From Modestobacter roseus (GTDB lineage Bacteria > Actinomycetota > Actinomycetes > Mycobacteriales > Geodermatophilaceae), in contig NZ_VLKF01000001.1 of the NCBI RefSeq assembly GCF_007994135.1, positions 2,604,001 through 2,668,000 of the forward strand: a stretch of 64,000 nucleotides of DNA, read 5' to 3'. How positions within the stretch are numbered: the first letter of the stretch is position 1; every line of letters starts with the position of its first letter. Made by a program: the position numbers and the translations under genes. The notes below the pieces were generated by a model that did not search any database, had not been told where the DNA came from, and was given only the letters and a program-made list of their open reading frames with translations. Shown in pieces: positions 8,358 to 20,734 of this stretch.

Positions 8358-9869
8358 TCAGCCCTGCAGCACGCGCTCCTCGAGCATGCGCTTGACCGTG
8401 GGCGCGTCGGCCTTGCCGCGGGTGGCCTTCATGACCTGCCCGACGAGCGCGCCCAGCGCCTGCACCTTGCCGGCGCGGACCTTCTCGACCACGTCGGGGG
8501 CTCCGGCGATGGCGGCGTCGACGGCGGCGACCAGCTCGTCGGACTCCCCCATCACCGCCAGCCCCTGCGCCTCGACGACCTGCGCCGGGCCGCCCTGGCC
8601 GCCGAGCACGCCGTCGAGCACCTGCCGGGCGAGCTTGTCGTTGATCGTGCCGGCGGTGATCAGCCCGGTGAGCTCGGCGACCTGCGCCGGGGTGATGGCC
8701 AGCTCGGCCAGCTCCACGCCGCCGTCGTTGGCCCGCCGGGCCAGGTCGCCCAGCCACCACTTGCGGGCGTCGCCCGGGGCGGCGCCGGCGGCGACGGTCT
8801 GCTCGACCAGGCCCAGCGCACCGGCGTTGGCCAGCCAGGTCATCTCGGTGCCGGAGATGCCCCACTCCTGCTGCAGCCGGACGCGGCGGGCGGCGGGCAG
8901 CTCGGGCAGCGCGGCGCGCAGCGACTCGACCCAGTCGGCGTCCGGCGCGAGCGGCACCAGGTCGGGCTCGGGGAAGTACCGGTAGTCGGTGGCCTCCTCC
9001 TTGCTGCGCCCGGGCGAGGTGGAGCCGGTGTCCTCGTGGAAGTGCCGGGTCTCCTGCCGGATCGTCCCGCCGTCGTCGAGCAGGGCGGCCTGGCGGCGCA
9101 TCTCGTACCGGACCGCCCGCTCGACCGACCGCAACGAGTTGACGTTCTTGGTCTCGGTGCGGGTGCCCCACTCGAGGCTGCCGACCGGGGCGAGGGAGGT
9201 GTTCACGTCGCAGCGCAGGTTGCCCTGCTCCATGCGCACCTCGGAGACCCCGAGGGTCAGCAGGATCTCGCGCAGCTCGGTGACGTAGGCGCGGGCCACC
9301 TCCGGCGCCTTGGCGCCGGTGCCCGGCACCGGCCGGGTGACGATCTCGACCAGCGGGATTCCGGCGCGGTTGAAGTCGACCAGCGAGTGGTCGGCGCCCT
9401 GGATGCGGCCGGTGGCGCCACCGACGTGCAGGTTCTTGCCGGTGTCCTCCTCCAGGTGCACCCGCTCGATCTCCACCCGGTAGGTCTCCCCGTCGACCTC
9501 GACGTCGAGGTGTCCGGCGGTGCACAGCGGCTCGTCGTACTGGCTGGTCTGGAAGCCCTTGGGGATGTCCGGGTAGAAGTAGTTCTTCCGGGCGAACCGC
9601 GACCAGTTGGCGATCCGGCAGCCCAGCGCCAGGCCGATCCGGATCGTCGCCTCGATCGCCGCGGCGTTGGCCACCGGCAGCGAGCCGGGCAGCGCCAGGC
9701 AGACCGGGCAGGTCTGGGTGTTCGGCTCGGCGCCGAAGGTGGTCGAGCAGCCGCAGAACATCTTCGACGCGGTGCCCAGCTCGACGTGCGTCTCCAGGCC
9801 GATCACCGGCTCGTAGCGGGCGACGGCATCGTCGAACTCGACCAACCGGTCCGTCATGGTGGCGGTCAC
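8358..9869 (-). CDS. gatB: Asp-tRNA(Asn)/Glu-tRNA(Gln) amidotransferase subunit B
   Basis: 503 residues. GatB is the kinase/amidating subunit of GatCAB, which converts misacylated Glu-tRNA(Gln) and Asp-tRNA(Asn) to Gln- and Asn-tRNA. The cradle domain starts with '[25 protein letters not shown]' and contains the zinc-site pairs CGC and CPVC; the C-terminal YqeY-like tail ('[28 protein letters not shown]') contacts tRNA. The GTG start overlaps the stop of the upstream small gene as GTGA; an ATG four codons on is the alternative. It is the last gene of gatC-gatA-small gene-gatB. Confidence 0.97.
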   Translation of the reverse strand: MTATMTDRLVEFDDAVARYEPVIGLETHVELGTASKMFCGCSTTFGAEPNTQTCPVCLALPGSLPVANAAAIEATIRIGLALGCRIANWSRFARKNYFYPDIPKGFQTSQYDEPLCTAGHLDVEVDGETYRVEIERVHLEEDTGKNLHVGGATGRIQGADHSLVDFNRAGIPLVEIVTRPVPGTGAKAPEVARAYVTELREILLTLGVSEVRMEQGNLRCDVNTSLAPVGSLEWGTRTETKNVNSLRSVERAVRYEMRRQAALLDDGGTIRQETRHFHEDTGSTSPGRSKEEATDYRYFPEPDLVPLAPDADWVESLRAALPELPAARRVRLQQEWGISGTEMTWLANAGALGLVEQTVAAGAAPGDARKWWLGDLARRANDGGVELAELAITPAQVAELTGLITAGTINDKLARQVLDGVLGGQGGPAQVVEAQGLAVMGESDELVAAVDAAIAGAPDVVEKVRAGKVQALGALVGQVMKATRGKADAPTVKRMLEERVLQG

Positions 9870-10081
9870 TCCTTCTCCTCCGGGTAGCTGAGCTCGCCCG
9901 TCGCCCGGGTCTGCTTCCCTGTGGGTGCGGTGCGCCCGGTGAACCAGGCGCCGACCGCGGTGAGCAGGCCCAGCACGATGAAGACGGCGAAGATCGCGCG
10001 GCCGGTGACGGCCCAGAGCACGATGCCGGCGACGATCACGAAGGCGGTCAGCCCCCAGGCGGCCTTGAGCGGGCCGGTCAC
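9866..10081 (-). CDS. Small two-helix membrane protein inside the gat operon
   Basis: 71 residues, unrecognised. Two hydrophobic helices (about residues 9-27 and 29-48: '[20 protein letters not shown]', '[17 protein letters not shown]') are followed by a charged tail ending ELSYPEEKE. Both ends overlap their neighbours by GTGA, so it is translated in step with gatA and gatB. The longer open frame upstream (to 10288) lies entirely inside gatA and is not used. Its position suggests only co-expression; no role in tRNA amidation is implied. Confidence 0.75.
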   Translation of the reverse strand: MTGPLKAAWGLTAFVIVAGIVLWAVTGRAIFAVFIVLGLLTAVGAWFTGRTAPTGKQTRATGELSYPEEKE

Positions 10082-11601
10082 GCCGCGCTCCCGGCGGCCG
10101 GCAGCTCGTCGAGCAGGCGGTGGCCGCGGGCGGCGTCCTGGGCGGCCTCGAGCGCGGCGGCGACCCGGTAGCAGCGGTCGTCGGCCAGCGCGGGCGCCAT
10201 CACCTGCAGGCCGACGGGCAGCCCCTCGGACAGCCCGCTGGGCACCGAGATCGCCGGCAGCCCGGCCAGGCTGGCCGGGAGCGTGCACAGGTCGGCGGCG
10301 TACATCGAGATCGGGTCCTCCACCCGCGCGCCCAGCGGCCAGGCGACGGTCGGGCTGGTCGGGCTGACCAGCACGTCGACCCCGGCGAAGGCGGCGGCGA
10401 ACTCGCCGGCGATGAGCGAGCGGACCTTCTGCGCCTGGCCGTAGTAGGCCTCGTAGTAGCCGCTGGACAGCGCGTAGGTGCCCAGGATGATCCGGCGCTT
10501 GACCTCCGGGCCGAAGCCCTGCTCCCGGGTCAGCGCCATGACGTCGTCCAGGTCCCGGCTGCCGTCGTCACCGGCGCGCAGCCCGAAGCGGACGCCCTCG
10601 TAGCGGGCCAGGTTGCTCGACGCCTCGCTCGGGGCGATCAGGTAGTAGGCGGCCAGGGCCAGGTCGAAGGAGGGGCAGGAGACCTCGGTGACCTCGGCGC
10701 CGAGGCTCGCCAGCAGCTCGACCGCCTCCCGGGTCCGGGCCAGCACGCCGGGGTCGTACCCGTCGGTGTGCCCGTCGCCGCCGAGCTCGCGGACGACGCC
10801 CACCCGCACGCCGCTCAGGTCGCCGGCGGCGCCGGCCCGGGCCGCGTCGGCGAGCCCGAACAGCGGCGAGTCGATGCTGGTGGAGTCCCGCGGGTCGTGG
10901 CCGCCGATGACCTCGTGCATCAGGGCGGCGTCGAGCACCGTGCGGGCCATCGGACCGGCCTGGTCGAGGCTGGAGGAGAACGCGATCAGGCCGTACCGGG
11001 AGACCGAGCCGTAGGTGGGCTTGTGCCCGACCAGGCCGGTGACCGCGGCGGGCTGGCGGATCGAGCCGCCGGTGTCGGTGCCGATCGCCCAGGGCGCCAG
11101 GTGCCCGGCGACGGCGGAGCTGGACCCACCGGAGGAGCCGCCGGGGATCCGGTCGTGGTCCCAGGGGTTGCGGCTCACGCCGTAGGCGGAGTTCTCGGTG
11201 GAGGAGCCCATCGCGAACTCGTCCATGTTCGTCTTGCCGAGCAGCACGGTGCCGGCCTCGGCGAGCCGGGTGGCGATCGTCGCGCTGTACGGCGGCCGCC
11301 AGCCCTCGAGGATCTTCGAGCCGCTGGTGGTGGGCACCCCCTCGGTGACGACGAGGTCCTTGAGCGCCACCGGGACACCGGCCAGCGGGCCGAGCTCGGC
11401 GCCCGCGGCGCGCGACTCGTCGACGGCGGTCGCGGCGGCGAGCGCCGCGTCGGCGTCGACGTGCAGGTAGGCGCCGAGGGCGCCGTCCTCGGCGGCGATC
11501 CGGTCCAGGTGGGCGCGGGTCACCTCGGCGGCGCTCACCTCACCGGCGGTCAGCCGGCGGGACATCTCGGCGACGTCGAGGGTGGTCAGGTCGGTGCTCA
11601 C
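10078..11601 (-). CDS. gatA: Asp-tRNA(Asn)/Glu-tRNA(Gln) amidotransferase subunit A
   Basis: 507 residues, standard length. GatA is the glutaminase that releases ammonia for GatB. The amidase-signature triad is visible: Lys in '[11 protein letters not shown]', and the two serines in '[15 protein letters not shown]' and '[13 protein letters not shown]'. The GTG at 11601 gives the usual '[16 protein letters not shown]' N-terminus; the frame stays open another 53 codons into an oddly composed 79-base spacer after gatC. The stop overlaps the small membrane gene by GTGA. Confidence 0.97.
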   Translation of the reverse strand: MSTDLTTLDVAEMSRRLTAGEVSAAEVTRAHLDRIAAEDGALGAYLHVDADAALAAATAVDESRAAGAELGPLAGVPVALKDLVVTEGVPTTSGSKILEGWRPPYSATIATRLAEAGTVLLGKTNMDEFAMGSSTENSAYGVSRNPWDHDRIPGGSSGGSSSAVAGHLAPWAIGTDTGGSIRQPAAVTGLVGHKPTYGSVSRYGLIAFSSSLDQAGPMARTVLDAALMHEVIGGHDPRDSTSIDSPLFGLADAARAGAAGDLSGVRVGVVRELGGDGHTDGYDPGVLARTREAVELLASLGAEVTEVSCPSFDLALAAYYLIAPSEASSNLARYEGVRFGLRAGDDGSRDLDDVMALTREQGFGPEVKRRIILGTYALSSGYYEAYYGQAQKVRSLIAGEFAAAFAGVDVLVSPTSPTVAWPLGARVEDPISMYAADLCTLPASLAGLPAISVPSGLSEGLPVGLQVMAPALADDRCYRVAAALEAAQDAARGHRLLDELPAAGSAA

Positions 11602-11680
11602 TGCTCGACTCCGTACTCGTTCCGCTCCTCGGTGGCTGGCGCGCCCTGCGATGCTCGCTCGCACGTCGTCATCGCCGCGC
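11602..11680 (-). repeat. Possible dispersed repeat between gatC and gatA
   Basis: A 79-base spacer rich in GAGCGAGCATCGCAGG- and GAGCGGAACGAG-like strings, unlike its surroundings. Similar strings recur between genes in other high-GC actinobacteria as far as I recall; that cannot be checked here. Confidence 0.35.
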
Positions 11681-11980
11681 TCACTCGGCCTCCCCCAGGA
11701 TGCGCGGCACGCGGAAACGGCCGTCCTCGGCGGCGGGGGCCGCGGCCAGCACCGCCTCACGGGGCAGGCTCGGGGTGACCACGTCGGCGCGCAGCACGTT
11801 CGTCAGCGGCACGGCGTGGGTCATCGGCGGGACGTCCCCGGCGGCGGCCTCACCGACGCGGGCGACCGCTGCGAGCACCTGGTCGAGCTGGCCGGCGAAC
11901 CGGTCGAGCTCCTCGTCGGTCACCGCCAGCCGGGCCAGGCGCGCCAGGTGCGCGACGTCGTCCCGGGAGATGCTGCTCAT
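11681..11980 (-). CDS. gatC: Asp-tRNA(Asn)/Glu-tRNA(Gln) amidotransferase subunit C
   Basis: 99 residues, normal for GatC, the small belt subunit that holds GatA and GatB together. '[22 protein letters not shown]' is the typical N-terminal helix and '[20 protein letters not shown]' the typical extended linker. ATG 11980 fits this; the frame stays open far upstream without coding character. First gene of the gat operon. A TACAGT box at 12047-12052 is a possible -10. Confidence 0.95.
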   Translation of the reverse strand: MSSISRDDVAHLARLARLAVTDEELDRFAGQLDQVLAAVARVGEAAAGDVPPMTHAVPLTNVLRADVVTPSLPREAVLAAAPAAEDGRFRVPRILGEAE

Positions 11981-12190
11981 GCTCTGTTGCGACCCCACTC
12001 CGTCTGCCGGCCGGGCCCGGTGGAGGCCCACGTCCACGACCCCGCCACTGTACGTGGGGGCCGGACGGCGGTCGGCGGTGCACAGGAGGCCGTGCGAGCC
12101 GGGCTTGGTGCGCGGGCCGGCATGCGGGAGGCTGCACCTGCCCGCGATCGACGGAGATCGGCCTGCACCGGACGACACCGGAGGATCGAC

Positions 12191-12850
12191 GTGTCCTACC
12201 TCTTGCGGCTGGTCGTGCCCGACCGGCCCGGCATCCTCGGCGCGGTCGCCACCGCGCTGGGCGAGGCCGGCATCGACATCGTCTCCGTCGACGTCCTGGA
12301 GCGCGGCAACGGCGTGGCCGTGGACGACATCGTGGTCGAGCTGCCGCCCGAGCGGGTGGCCGACAGCCTGATCACCGCGGCGACCGCGGTGGAGGGCGTC
12401 CAGGTGGAGTCGCTGCGCCCGTTCGCCGGGCCGCTGGACACGCACCGGGAGCTGGACCTGCTCGAGGCGCTCGCGCCGGCCGGCGAGGGCACGGTGAAGA
12501 TGCTGGCCGCGGAGCTGCCACGGGTCTTCCGCAGCGGCTGGGCGGTGGTGCTCACCGGCTCGGGCGACGACGTCCAGCTGCTCGCCGCCTCGGACGCCGC
12601 GCCCTCCCTGGACGGGGTGGCCATGCCGTGGCTGCCGCTGACCGGGCCGCTGCTGCTGCCCAGCGAGGCGGACTGGGTGCCGGCCCGCTGGCAGGAGCTC
12701 GCGGTGGAGATGATGGCGGCACCGCTCGACGGCGCTGCGGCGGTGCTCCTCGGCCGCTCCGGCGGACCGGCGTTCCGGCGCTCGGAGCTGCTGCGGCTGA
12801 CGCACCTCACCGGCCTCGCCGCGACCGTCGCCCGGATGCCCCCCGTCTGA
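12191..12850 (+). CDS. ACT-domain protein
   Basis: 219 residues. An N-terminal ACT domain (about 1-75: '[36 protein letters not shown]') usually binds amino acids or similar ligands and regulates enzymes. The C-terminal part (about 85-215) looks GAF-like ('[37 protein letters not shown]', ending in a helix of '[10 protein letters not shown]' type), but no ligand residues can be assigned. GGAGGA lies 6-11 bases before the GTG, which decides the start. Divergent from gatC across 210 bases. Confidence 0.85.
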   Translation: MSYLLRLVVPDRPGILGAVATALGEAGIDIVSVDVLERGNGVAVDDIVVELPPERVADSLITAATAVEGVQVESLRPFAGPLDTHRELDLLEALAPAGEGTVKMLAAELPRVFRSGWAVVLTGSGDDVQLLAASDAAPSLDGVAMPWLPLTGPLLLPSEADWVPARWQELAVEMMAAPLDGAAAVLLGRSGGPAFRRSELLRLTHLTGLAATVARMPPV

Positions 12851-12875
12851 GGGCGGCCCCTCTCCCTGCGCCGAG

Positions 12876-15089
<2,214 letters not shown>

Positions 15090-17282
15090 TCACCCGCCCG
15101 GGGAACCGGGTGCGGGCCGGCGAGGCGGGCGTACCTCGACGGCCGAGCAGACCGCGAGCAGCCCCACGACGACGGCGACGACGACCGACCAGCCGCCCAG
15201 CCCGTCCCAGGCGGTCAGCGCGCGCACGGCCACCACGCCGAGGGCGACCGCCGCGAGCGCGTTGAGCAGGCGGTACCACCAGGGCCGGGCGCGGCCCAGG
15301 GCGGCGTAGCGGTCGGTCCAGGTGCCGCTGCCCGGTGGTGGGGCGAAGTCACCGCGCACGGCGGCCCGCATGCCGCCGACCACTCCTCTGCCGGCCACCC
15401 GGCGGGGCTCCTGGACGGCTTCCCCGCGGAGCAGCCGGACGGCGTCCTCGGGGAGGTCCAGCACCGTCGCGAGGTGGTCCACCACCTCGTCCGGCCCACC
15501 GGACCGGAAGAGCGCGCCGGCGACCGCTGCCGGGTCGGCCCCGGTGAGCCGGGCCAGCCGGCCCGCGTCCCCGTGCACGGTGCCCCAGCGGTGCCGGTCG
15601 ACCTCCACCCCGCGCTCGTACAGCACGTAGTCGGCGTCCACCCGGCCCTGCCGGACGGCGAGTGCGACCGTCCGCTGCCCCGAGACACCAGCCAGCCGCT
15701 GCGCCCACTCCCAGGAGGGGTGCGCCTCGTCGGGCACCAGGGCGGTCCAGCGCTCGTCCCCCACCAGCGTGGCCTCCCAGCGGGTCACGCCGATGGCCTC
15801 CTCGACCCGGTGCACGGGCGCCTTGACCAGGAGCACCGCACCGTCGCGCGCGTCGTCGGCGAGGACGTGCAGCTCCGCGGGGACCGCGGCGCGGACGAGC
15901 GCCTCGGCCTCGGCGCCGTCCCGCCAGTCCGAGGCCACCACCGGCAGGGCGAAGCCGTCCCGACCGTGGACCCGGCTCGTGTCCGGGTCCACCCGGACCA
16001 GGCCCACGACGTCCGCCCACCGCACGGTGACCCGCTCCGCGGAGTCGAGGAACAGACTCACCCCCTCCTCGCCGACGACCAGCCGGGCGGCGGGCGGCGC
16101 GCCGGAGCGCCGGGTGGGCCGGAACTCCCGACCGAGGACCACCTCCTGCGACCACTCCGGCCAGCGGGGCAACCCGGCCGGGCCGGCCGCCAGCGGTTCG
16201 GGCAGTGCGAGCAGGGCGGCGTCCCGCAGCGCGGCCGCCACGACCCGCACGGCCTCCGGGGTGAGGGCGGTCGCCCGGGCGCGCAGCTCGGACCGGGTCA
16301 CCGGGGTGGTGCCGGTGACCCGGTCGCGCGCGTGGCTGCGCGCCTCCTCGACCGCGGACCGCGGGTCGTCGAGCACCGCCTCGAGCACGGCCCGCTCGTG
16401 GTCCAACTCCTCGGGCCGCGGACCGTGCAGGGCGAGCGCGACCAGCTGTTCCCACAGCACGTGGGCGGCGACCGCCTCGTGCCCCGGTCGTACGTCGGTG
16501 GAGAGCACCACCACGTCCTCGTCCGGGCCCACGGGGACCTGCTCGGTCTGCACCGCGTAGCTGACCCCGCGCCGGTGGCGCAGCTCGTCCTCGACCCGGC
16601 TGCGGAGCACCGCCAGGCAGGCCCCCACCCCTGACCGCACGCCCGTGCGAGCCGCCAGGGTCACTCGCTCGGGGAAGGGCGATCCGGTCCAAGCCGGCGT
16701 GTCCAGCGCGCGAGGTACGGCTGCAGGGCGCGGCGGGACCTCTCCTCCCGGCAACGGGAGGGACGCATCAGCGGGGACCGGCCCGGACCACCAGACGGCG
16801 GCGTTCCGGCGGTGGAACCAGCGCGCCGACCACGTCCGCACGTCGGACACGGTCAACGCCAGCAGCGCCGGCTCGGGGACGGCTGCCAGCCCGGGGCCGT
16901 CCGCTCCGTAGAGCTCACCGAGCAGGTGCGCGACGGGGGGCGAGGCGACCGTGCCGCCCTCGGCGCGCAAGACGTCGGCCTCGACCTGGAGCCGGTCGAC
17001 CGGCGGGTCGGCCAACTGGGTGCACACGTCCCGCAGGAAGGCGGCCACCTGATCCGCCGGACCGGTGCACGTGAACTCGGTCGTCGTGAGGTCGACGGAG
17101 GCGTTCACCTCGATCGCCCGCCTGCCCACCCCGCCCATCACCAGGTGCTCGACGAGGTGGGTGATGCCGCTGCGGACGAACGTCTCGTCCTGCCGGCCGA
17201 CCCCGAACACGAGCCCGGCGGCGACCGGCGCCGGCCCGTCGGCCACGAAGGCCGGGACCCCGTCGATGCTGGTGGTGTGCAC
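15090..17282 (-). CDS. M16-like metallopeptidase with PH-like middle and C-terminal membrane anchor
   Basis: 730 residues. The N-terminal ~200 residues resemble an M16 (insulinase/pitrilysin) domain: 'FGVGRQDETFVRSGITHLVEHLVMGG' carries the inverted zinc motif HLVEH at 42-46, and 'VEADVLRAEGG' near 100-110 supplies the likely third ligand Glu. A second M16-like half follows ('LRSRVEDELRHRRGVSYAVQTEQ'). Around residues 385-450 a PH-like segment is seen ('LVVGEEGVSLFLDSAERVTVRWADVVGLV'). Two membrane helices at about 670-715 place the C-terminus in the membrane. M16 proteases are not normally arranged this way, so the substrate and even activity are open. The GTG start has a TAGCCT box 6 bases upstream. 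Confidence 0.75.
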   Translation of the reverse strand: MHTTSIDGVPAFVADGPAPVAAGLVFGVGRQDETFVRSGITHLVEHLVMGGVGRRAIEVNASVDLTTTEFTCTGPADQVAAFLRDVCTQLADPPVDRLQVEADVLRAEGGTVASPPVAHLLGELYGADGPGLAAVPEPALLALTVSDVRTWSARWFHRRNAAVWWSGPVPADASLPLPGGEVPPRPAAVPRALDTPAWTGSPFPERVTLAARTGVRSGVGACLAVLRSRVEDELRHRRGVSYAVQTEQVPVGPDEDVVVLSTDVRPGHEAVAAHVLWEQLVALALHGPRPEELDHERAVLEAVLDDPRSAVEEARSHARDRVTGTTPVTRSELRARATALTPEAVRVVAAALRDAALLALPEPLAAGPAGLPRWPEWSQEVVLGREFRPTRRSGAPPAARLVVGEEGVSLFLDSAERVTVRWADVVGLVRVDPDTSRVHGRDGFALPVVASDWRDGAEAEALVRAAVPAELHVLADDARDGAVLLVKAPVHRVEEAIGVTRWEATLVGDERWTALVPDEAHPSWEWAQRLAGVSGQRTVALAVRQGRVDADYVLYERGVEVDRHRWGTVHGDAGRLARLTGADPAAVAGALFRSGGPDEVVDHLATVLDLPEDAVRLLRGEAVQEPRRVAGRGVVGGMRAAVRGDFAPPPGSGTWTDRYAALGRARPWWYRLLNALAAVALGVVAVRALTAWDGLGGWSVVVAVVVGLLAVCSAVEVRPPRRPAPGSPGG

Positions 17283-17288
17283 GCCGGC

Positions 17289-17294
17289 AGGCTA
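17289..17294 (-). promoter_or_regulatory. Leaderless-type -10 box of the M16-like gene
   Basis: TAGCCT, 6 bases before the GTG at 17282. Confidence 0.5.
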
Positions 17295-17355
17295 GGGCTG
17301 CCGGACGCCGATCAGCGGGGAGCCGCGCGGACAGCCACCCGACCGGGTCGGGCGG

Positions 17356-18414
17356 TCAGTCGGGCAGCAGGAACCTCGCCGCCTCGCGCACGTGCTGCAT
17401 CGCCGTCCGGGCGTAGGCCGGGCTGGCGCCGGCCAGGCCGCAGGCCGGCGTCAGGGTGACCGCCTCGTGCAGCTGCTCCACCGGGAAGCCGAGCTCCCGC
17501 CACCACGACTGCACCCGACTGGCGGTCACCTTCGGGGCGCCCAGGGTGGCGTCGGTCCCCGGCACCACCCCGACCAGCAGCTGGGTGCCGGCCTCGACCG
17601 CGGTGCCGATGTCGTCGAGGTCCTGCACCATGCCGAGGTCGAAGGAGACGCCGGCGGCCCCGGCGGCGCGGAACAGCTCCAGCGGCGCCCGGTTGGCGCA
17701 GCAGTGCACGACCACGGGCGCCGCGATCCGGCCCACGACGTCGGCGAGCAGCTCCTCGACCACCTGCGCCTCGACCGCGGCCAGCTTGCCGAAGCCGCTC
17801 GCCGTGGGCAGCCCGCCCTGCAGCACCGCGGGCACCGAGGGCTCGTCGAGCTGCACGACGACCCGGGCGCCGGGCACCCGCCCGGTCACCGCGGCGACGT
17901 GCGCGGCGACGCCCTCGGCCAGCGACTGGGCGAGGTCGCGCCGCGCGCCGGCGTCGACGACGGCCCGGTCACCGCGGGTGCGCTCCAGTCCGGCGGCCAG
18001 CGTCCAGGGGCCGGTGACCTGCACCTTGAACGGGCCCGTGTGGCCCTCGGCCACCTCGTGGAGGGCGTCGAGGTCACGGGCCAGGAGCTCCTGCGCGCGG
18101 CGCTGGTCGGTGCCCGGGCGGGCGACCAGCCGCCAGCCGGCCGGCACCAGGTCGACGGCGACGTCGACCAGCAGCGCCGCCGAGCGGCCGATCATGTCCG
18201 ACCCGGCACCCCGGCCGGGCAGCTCGGGCAGGTGCGGGAAGTCCGGCAGCTCGCCGAGCACCACCCGCATCGCCTCGAGCGGGTCGGTGCCGGGCAGCGA
18301 CCCGACACCGGAGGCGGGTCCCCAGAGTGCGGGCTGCGGCGACTCGTCCGCGTTCCCGCCGCCGTCCGGCGACCCGGGTGCGTCGAGGGGTCCTTCGTCT
18401 GTCGGCGGGGCCAC
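17356..18414 (-). CDS. Cobalamin-independent methionine synthase (MetE) C-terminal-domain family protein
   Basis: 352 residues, about half a full MetE. It matches the zinc-bearing catalytic barrel only: 'VVVHCCANRAPLELF' gives His and Cys ligands and 'TLTPACGLAGASPAYA' gives the C-terminal Cys, with 'LWGPASGVGSLPGTDPLEAM' and 'QLDEPSVPAVL' as other landmarks. Stand-alone barrels of this type transfer methyl groups in some archaea and in uptake of alternative methyl donors, but the actinobacterial members are uncharacterised. The GTG at 18414 is 7 bases after TACGGT. It lies downstream of mnmA in the same direction. Confidence 0.82.
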   Translation of the reverse strand: MAPPTDEGPLDAPGSPDGGGNADESPQPALWGPASGVGSLPGTDPLEAMRVVLGELPDFPHLPELPGRGAGSDMIGRSAALLVDVAVDLVPAGWRLVARPGTDQRRAQELLARDLDALHEVAEGHTGPFKVQVTGPWTLAAGLERTRGDRAVVDAGARRDLAQSLAEGVAAHVAAVTGRVPGARVVVQLDEPSVPAVLQGGLPTASGFGKLAAVEAQVVEELLADVVGRIAAPVVVHCCANRAPLELFRAAGAAGVSFDLGMVQDLDDIGTAVEAGTQLLVGVVPGTDATLGAPKVTASRVQSWWRELGFPVEQLHEAVTLTPACGLAGASPAYARTAMQHVREAARFLLPD

Positions 18415-18421
18415 GCCGCCG

Positions 18422-18427
18422 ACCGTA
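18422..18427 (-). promoter_or_regulatory. Leaderless-type -10 box of the MetE-like gene
   Basis: TACGGT, 7 bases before the GTG at 18414. Confidence 0.5.
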
Positions 18428-18467
18428 GCCCGCGCCGTCCCGGCGCCGTCCGCCGGATCCGGGTCGC

Positions 18468-19541
18468 TCAGGCCGCGAGGTCCACGGCGGCCTGGCCGAG
18501 CACCCGGTCCCCGCGCACCGGGTCCGGCGCGTAGAGCACCGCCGACTGCCCCGGGGCCACGCCGCGCTGCGGGCTCCCCAGCTCGATCCGCAGCCCGCCG
18601 TCCCCGGCCGCGGAGACGGTGCACGGCACCGCCGCACCGTGGGCGCGCAGCTGCACCTCGGCGGTGAACGGCAGCTCGGGCGCGGGCCCGGCCCAGGTGG
18701 GCAGCGCGGTGCGCACCTCGCCGACCTCGGCCTGCTCCGCGGTGCCCACGGTGACCGTGCGGCTCACCGGCTCGATGCCCAGCACGTACCGGGGCCGCTG
18801 GTCGCCGGTGGTGATGCCCAGCCCGCGCCGCTGCCCGACGGTGAACCCGTACGCGCCGCCGTGCGTGCCGACCGTCTCCCCGGTCAGCGCGTCGACCACC
18901 GGGCCGGGCTGCTCGCCCAGGCGGCGGGCCAGGAAGCCGCGGGTGTCCCCGTCGGGGATGAAGCAGATGTCGTGCGAGTCGGGCTTGGCGGCCACCGCGT
19001 AGCCCCGCTCGGCGGCCAGCTCGCGCACGCGCTCCTTGGTCATCTCCCCCAGCGGGAAGGCAGCACCGGCCAGCTGCTCGGGGGTGAGCACGCCCAGCAC
19101 GTAGGACTGGTCCTTCGCCGCGTCCACCGAGCGGCGGAGCTCGCCCCCGGCCAGCCGGGCGTGGTGGCCGGTGACGACGGCGTCGAACCCGAGCGCCTGC
19201 GCGCGGTCCAGCACCGCGGAGAACTTGATCTTCTCGTTGCAGCGCAGGCAGGGGTTGGGCGTGCGGCCGGCGGCGTACTCGGCGACGAAGTCCTCGACGA
19301 CGTCCTCCCGGAACCGCTCGGCCAGGTCCCAGACGTAGAACGGGATGCCCAGGGCGTCGGCGACCCGCCGGGCGTCGTGCGCGTCCTCGACGCTGCAGCA
19401 GCCCCGCGACCCGCTGCGCAGCTGCTGGCGGTCCGGGGAGAGCGCCAGGTGCACACCGGTGACGTCGTGGCCGGCCTCGACCGCCAGTGCGGCGGCGACC
19501 GCGGAGTCCACTCCCCCGCTCATCGCGGCGATGACCCGCAC
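18468..19541 (-). CDS. mnmA: tRNA-specific 2-thiouridylase
   Basis: 357 residues. MnmA adenylates and thiolates uridine 34 of Lys, Glu and Gln tRNAs. The PP-loop is '[16 protein letters not shown]' at the N-terminus. The nucleophile cysteine is in '[14 protein letters not shown]' and the second catalytic Cys in '[12 protein letters not shown]'. GTG 19541 gives the right N-terminus and lies 2 bases after the desulfurase stop, so sulfur donor and acceptor are co-transcribed. The much longer open frame upstream has no coding character. Confidence 0.96.
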   Translation of the reverse strand: MRVIAAMSGGVDSAVAAALAVEAGHDVTGVHLALSPDRQQLRSGSRGCCSVEDAHDARRVADALGIPFYVWDLAERFREDVVEDFVAEYAAGRTPNPCLRCNEKIKFSAVLDRAQALGFDAVVTGHHARLAGGELRRSVDAAKDQSYVLGVLTPEQLAGAAFPLGEMTKERVRELAAERGYAVAAKPDSHDICFIPDGDTRGFLARRLGEQPGPVVDALTGETVGTHGGAYGFTVGQRRGLGITTGDQRPRYVLGIEPVSRTVTVGTAEQAEVGEVRTALPTWAGPAPELPFTAEVQLRAHGAAVPCTVSAAGDGGLRIELGSPQRGVAPGQSAVLYAPDPVRGDRVLGQAAVDLAA

Positions 19542-19543
19542 GG

Positions 19544-20734
19544 TCAGGACCGCCCGGTGCCGGCCCGGCGGGCCCGCTCGACGACCGGCGCGATCACCTC
19601 GAGCACGGCGTCGACGTCGCCGTCGGTGGAGGTGTGGCCGAGGCTGAAGCGCAGCGAGCTGCGCGCCCGGGCGGCGTCGGCCCCGGTGGCCAGCAGCACG
19701 TGGCTGGGGCGGGCGACGCCGGCGCTGCACGCCGACCCGGTCGAGCACTCGATGCCGCGCGCGTCGAGCAGCATCAGCAGCGCGTCGCCCTCCGCGCCCG
19801 GGAAGGACAGGTGCGCGTTGCCGGGCAGCCGCCCCGGCCCGCCGGCCACGACGTCGTCCAGCGGTGGCCCGTTGAGCTGCGCGTCGGGCACCTGGGCGAC
19901 CACGCCGGCCACCAGGCGGTCGCGCAGCGCGGCGACCCGGGCGACCCGCTCGACCCGGTCGACGACGGCCAGCCGGGTGGCGGTGGCGAGCCCGACGATC
20001 GCGGCGACGTCGAGGGTGCCCGACCGCACGTCGCGCTCCTGGCCACCGCCGTGCAGCAGCGGGGTGCACTCGGCGTCCCGGCGCAGCAGCAGCGCACCGG
20101 CGCCCATCGGCCCACCCAGCTTGTGCCCGGTCATGGTCAGCGCGTCGACGCCGCTGGCGGTGAAGTCGACGGCCAGCTGCCCGACGGCCTGCACGGCGTC
20201 GGTGTGCAGCGGGACGCCGACGGCGTGCGCGACCTCGGCCAGGGCGGCCACGTCGCTGACCGCACCGATCTCGTTGTTCGCCCACATGACGCTGACCAGG
20301 GCGACGTCGGTGCCCTCACCGAGCGCGTCGGCCAGCGCCTCGGGGGTGATCCGGCCGCTGGGCTCGACCCGCAGCCAGGTGACCTCGGCACCGTCGTGCT
20401 TCTCCAGCCACTCCACGCTGTCCAGGACGGCGTGGTGCTCCGCCGGGCTGGCCACGATCCGGCGCCGCCGGTCGTCGACGCCGCGGCGGGCCCAGTAGAG
20501 GCCCTTGACGGCGAGGTTGTCGCCCTCGGTGCCGCCGGCGGTGAACAGCACCTCCGAGGGGCGGGCGCCCAGGGCCGCGGCGAGCTGCTCGCGCGACTGC
20601 TCGGCCACCCGCCGGGCCTCCCGCCCGCTGGCGTGCAGCGAGGAGGCGTTGCCGACCCGGCCCAGCTGCGCGGCCATCGCCTCGACGGCGGCCGGCACCA
20701 TCGGGGTGGTGGCCGCGTGGTCCAGGTAGGTCAT
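19544..20734 (-). CDS. Cysteine desulfurase (IscS/NifS family)
   Basis: 396 residues, fold-type I PLP enzyme that takes sulfur from cysteine as an enzyme-bound persulfide. PLP Lys is in '[14 protein letters not shown]', the aspartate region in '[12 protein letters not shown]', and the persulfide Cys in '[13 protein letters not shown]'. It directly precedes mnmA, so its main client is probably tRNA thiolation. Its start region is unusual: two 20-base imperfect copies of the first codons lie upstream and form short reading frames that end on the ATG itself (see the regulatory entry). No clear Shine-Dalgarno sequence precedes the ATG. Confidence 0.95.
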   Translation of the reverse strand: MTYLDHAATTPMVPAAVEAMAAQLGRVGNASSLHASGREARRVAEQSREQLAAALGARPSEVLFTAGGTEGDNLAVKGLYWARRGVDDRRRRIVASPAEHHAVLDSVEWLEKHDGAEVTWLRVEPSGRITPEALADALGEGTDVALVSVMWANNEIGAVSDVAALAEVAHAVGVPLHTDAVQAVGQLAVDFTASGVDALTMTGHKLGGPMGAGALLLRRDAECTPLLHGGGQERDVRSGTLDVAAIVGLATATRLAVVDRVERVARVAALRDRLVAGVVAQVPDAQLNGPPLDDVVAGGPGRLPGNAHLSFPGAEGDALLMLLDARGIECSTGSACSAGVARPSHVLLATGADAARARSSLRFSLGHTSTDGDVDAVLEVIAPVVERARRAGTGRS

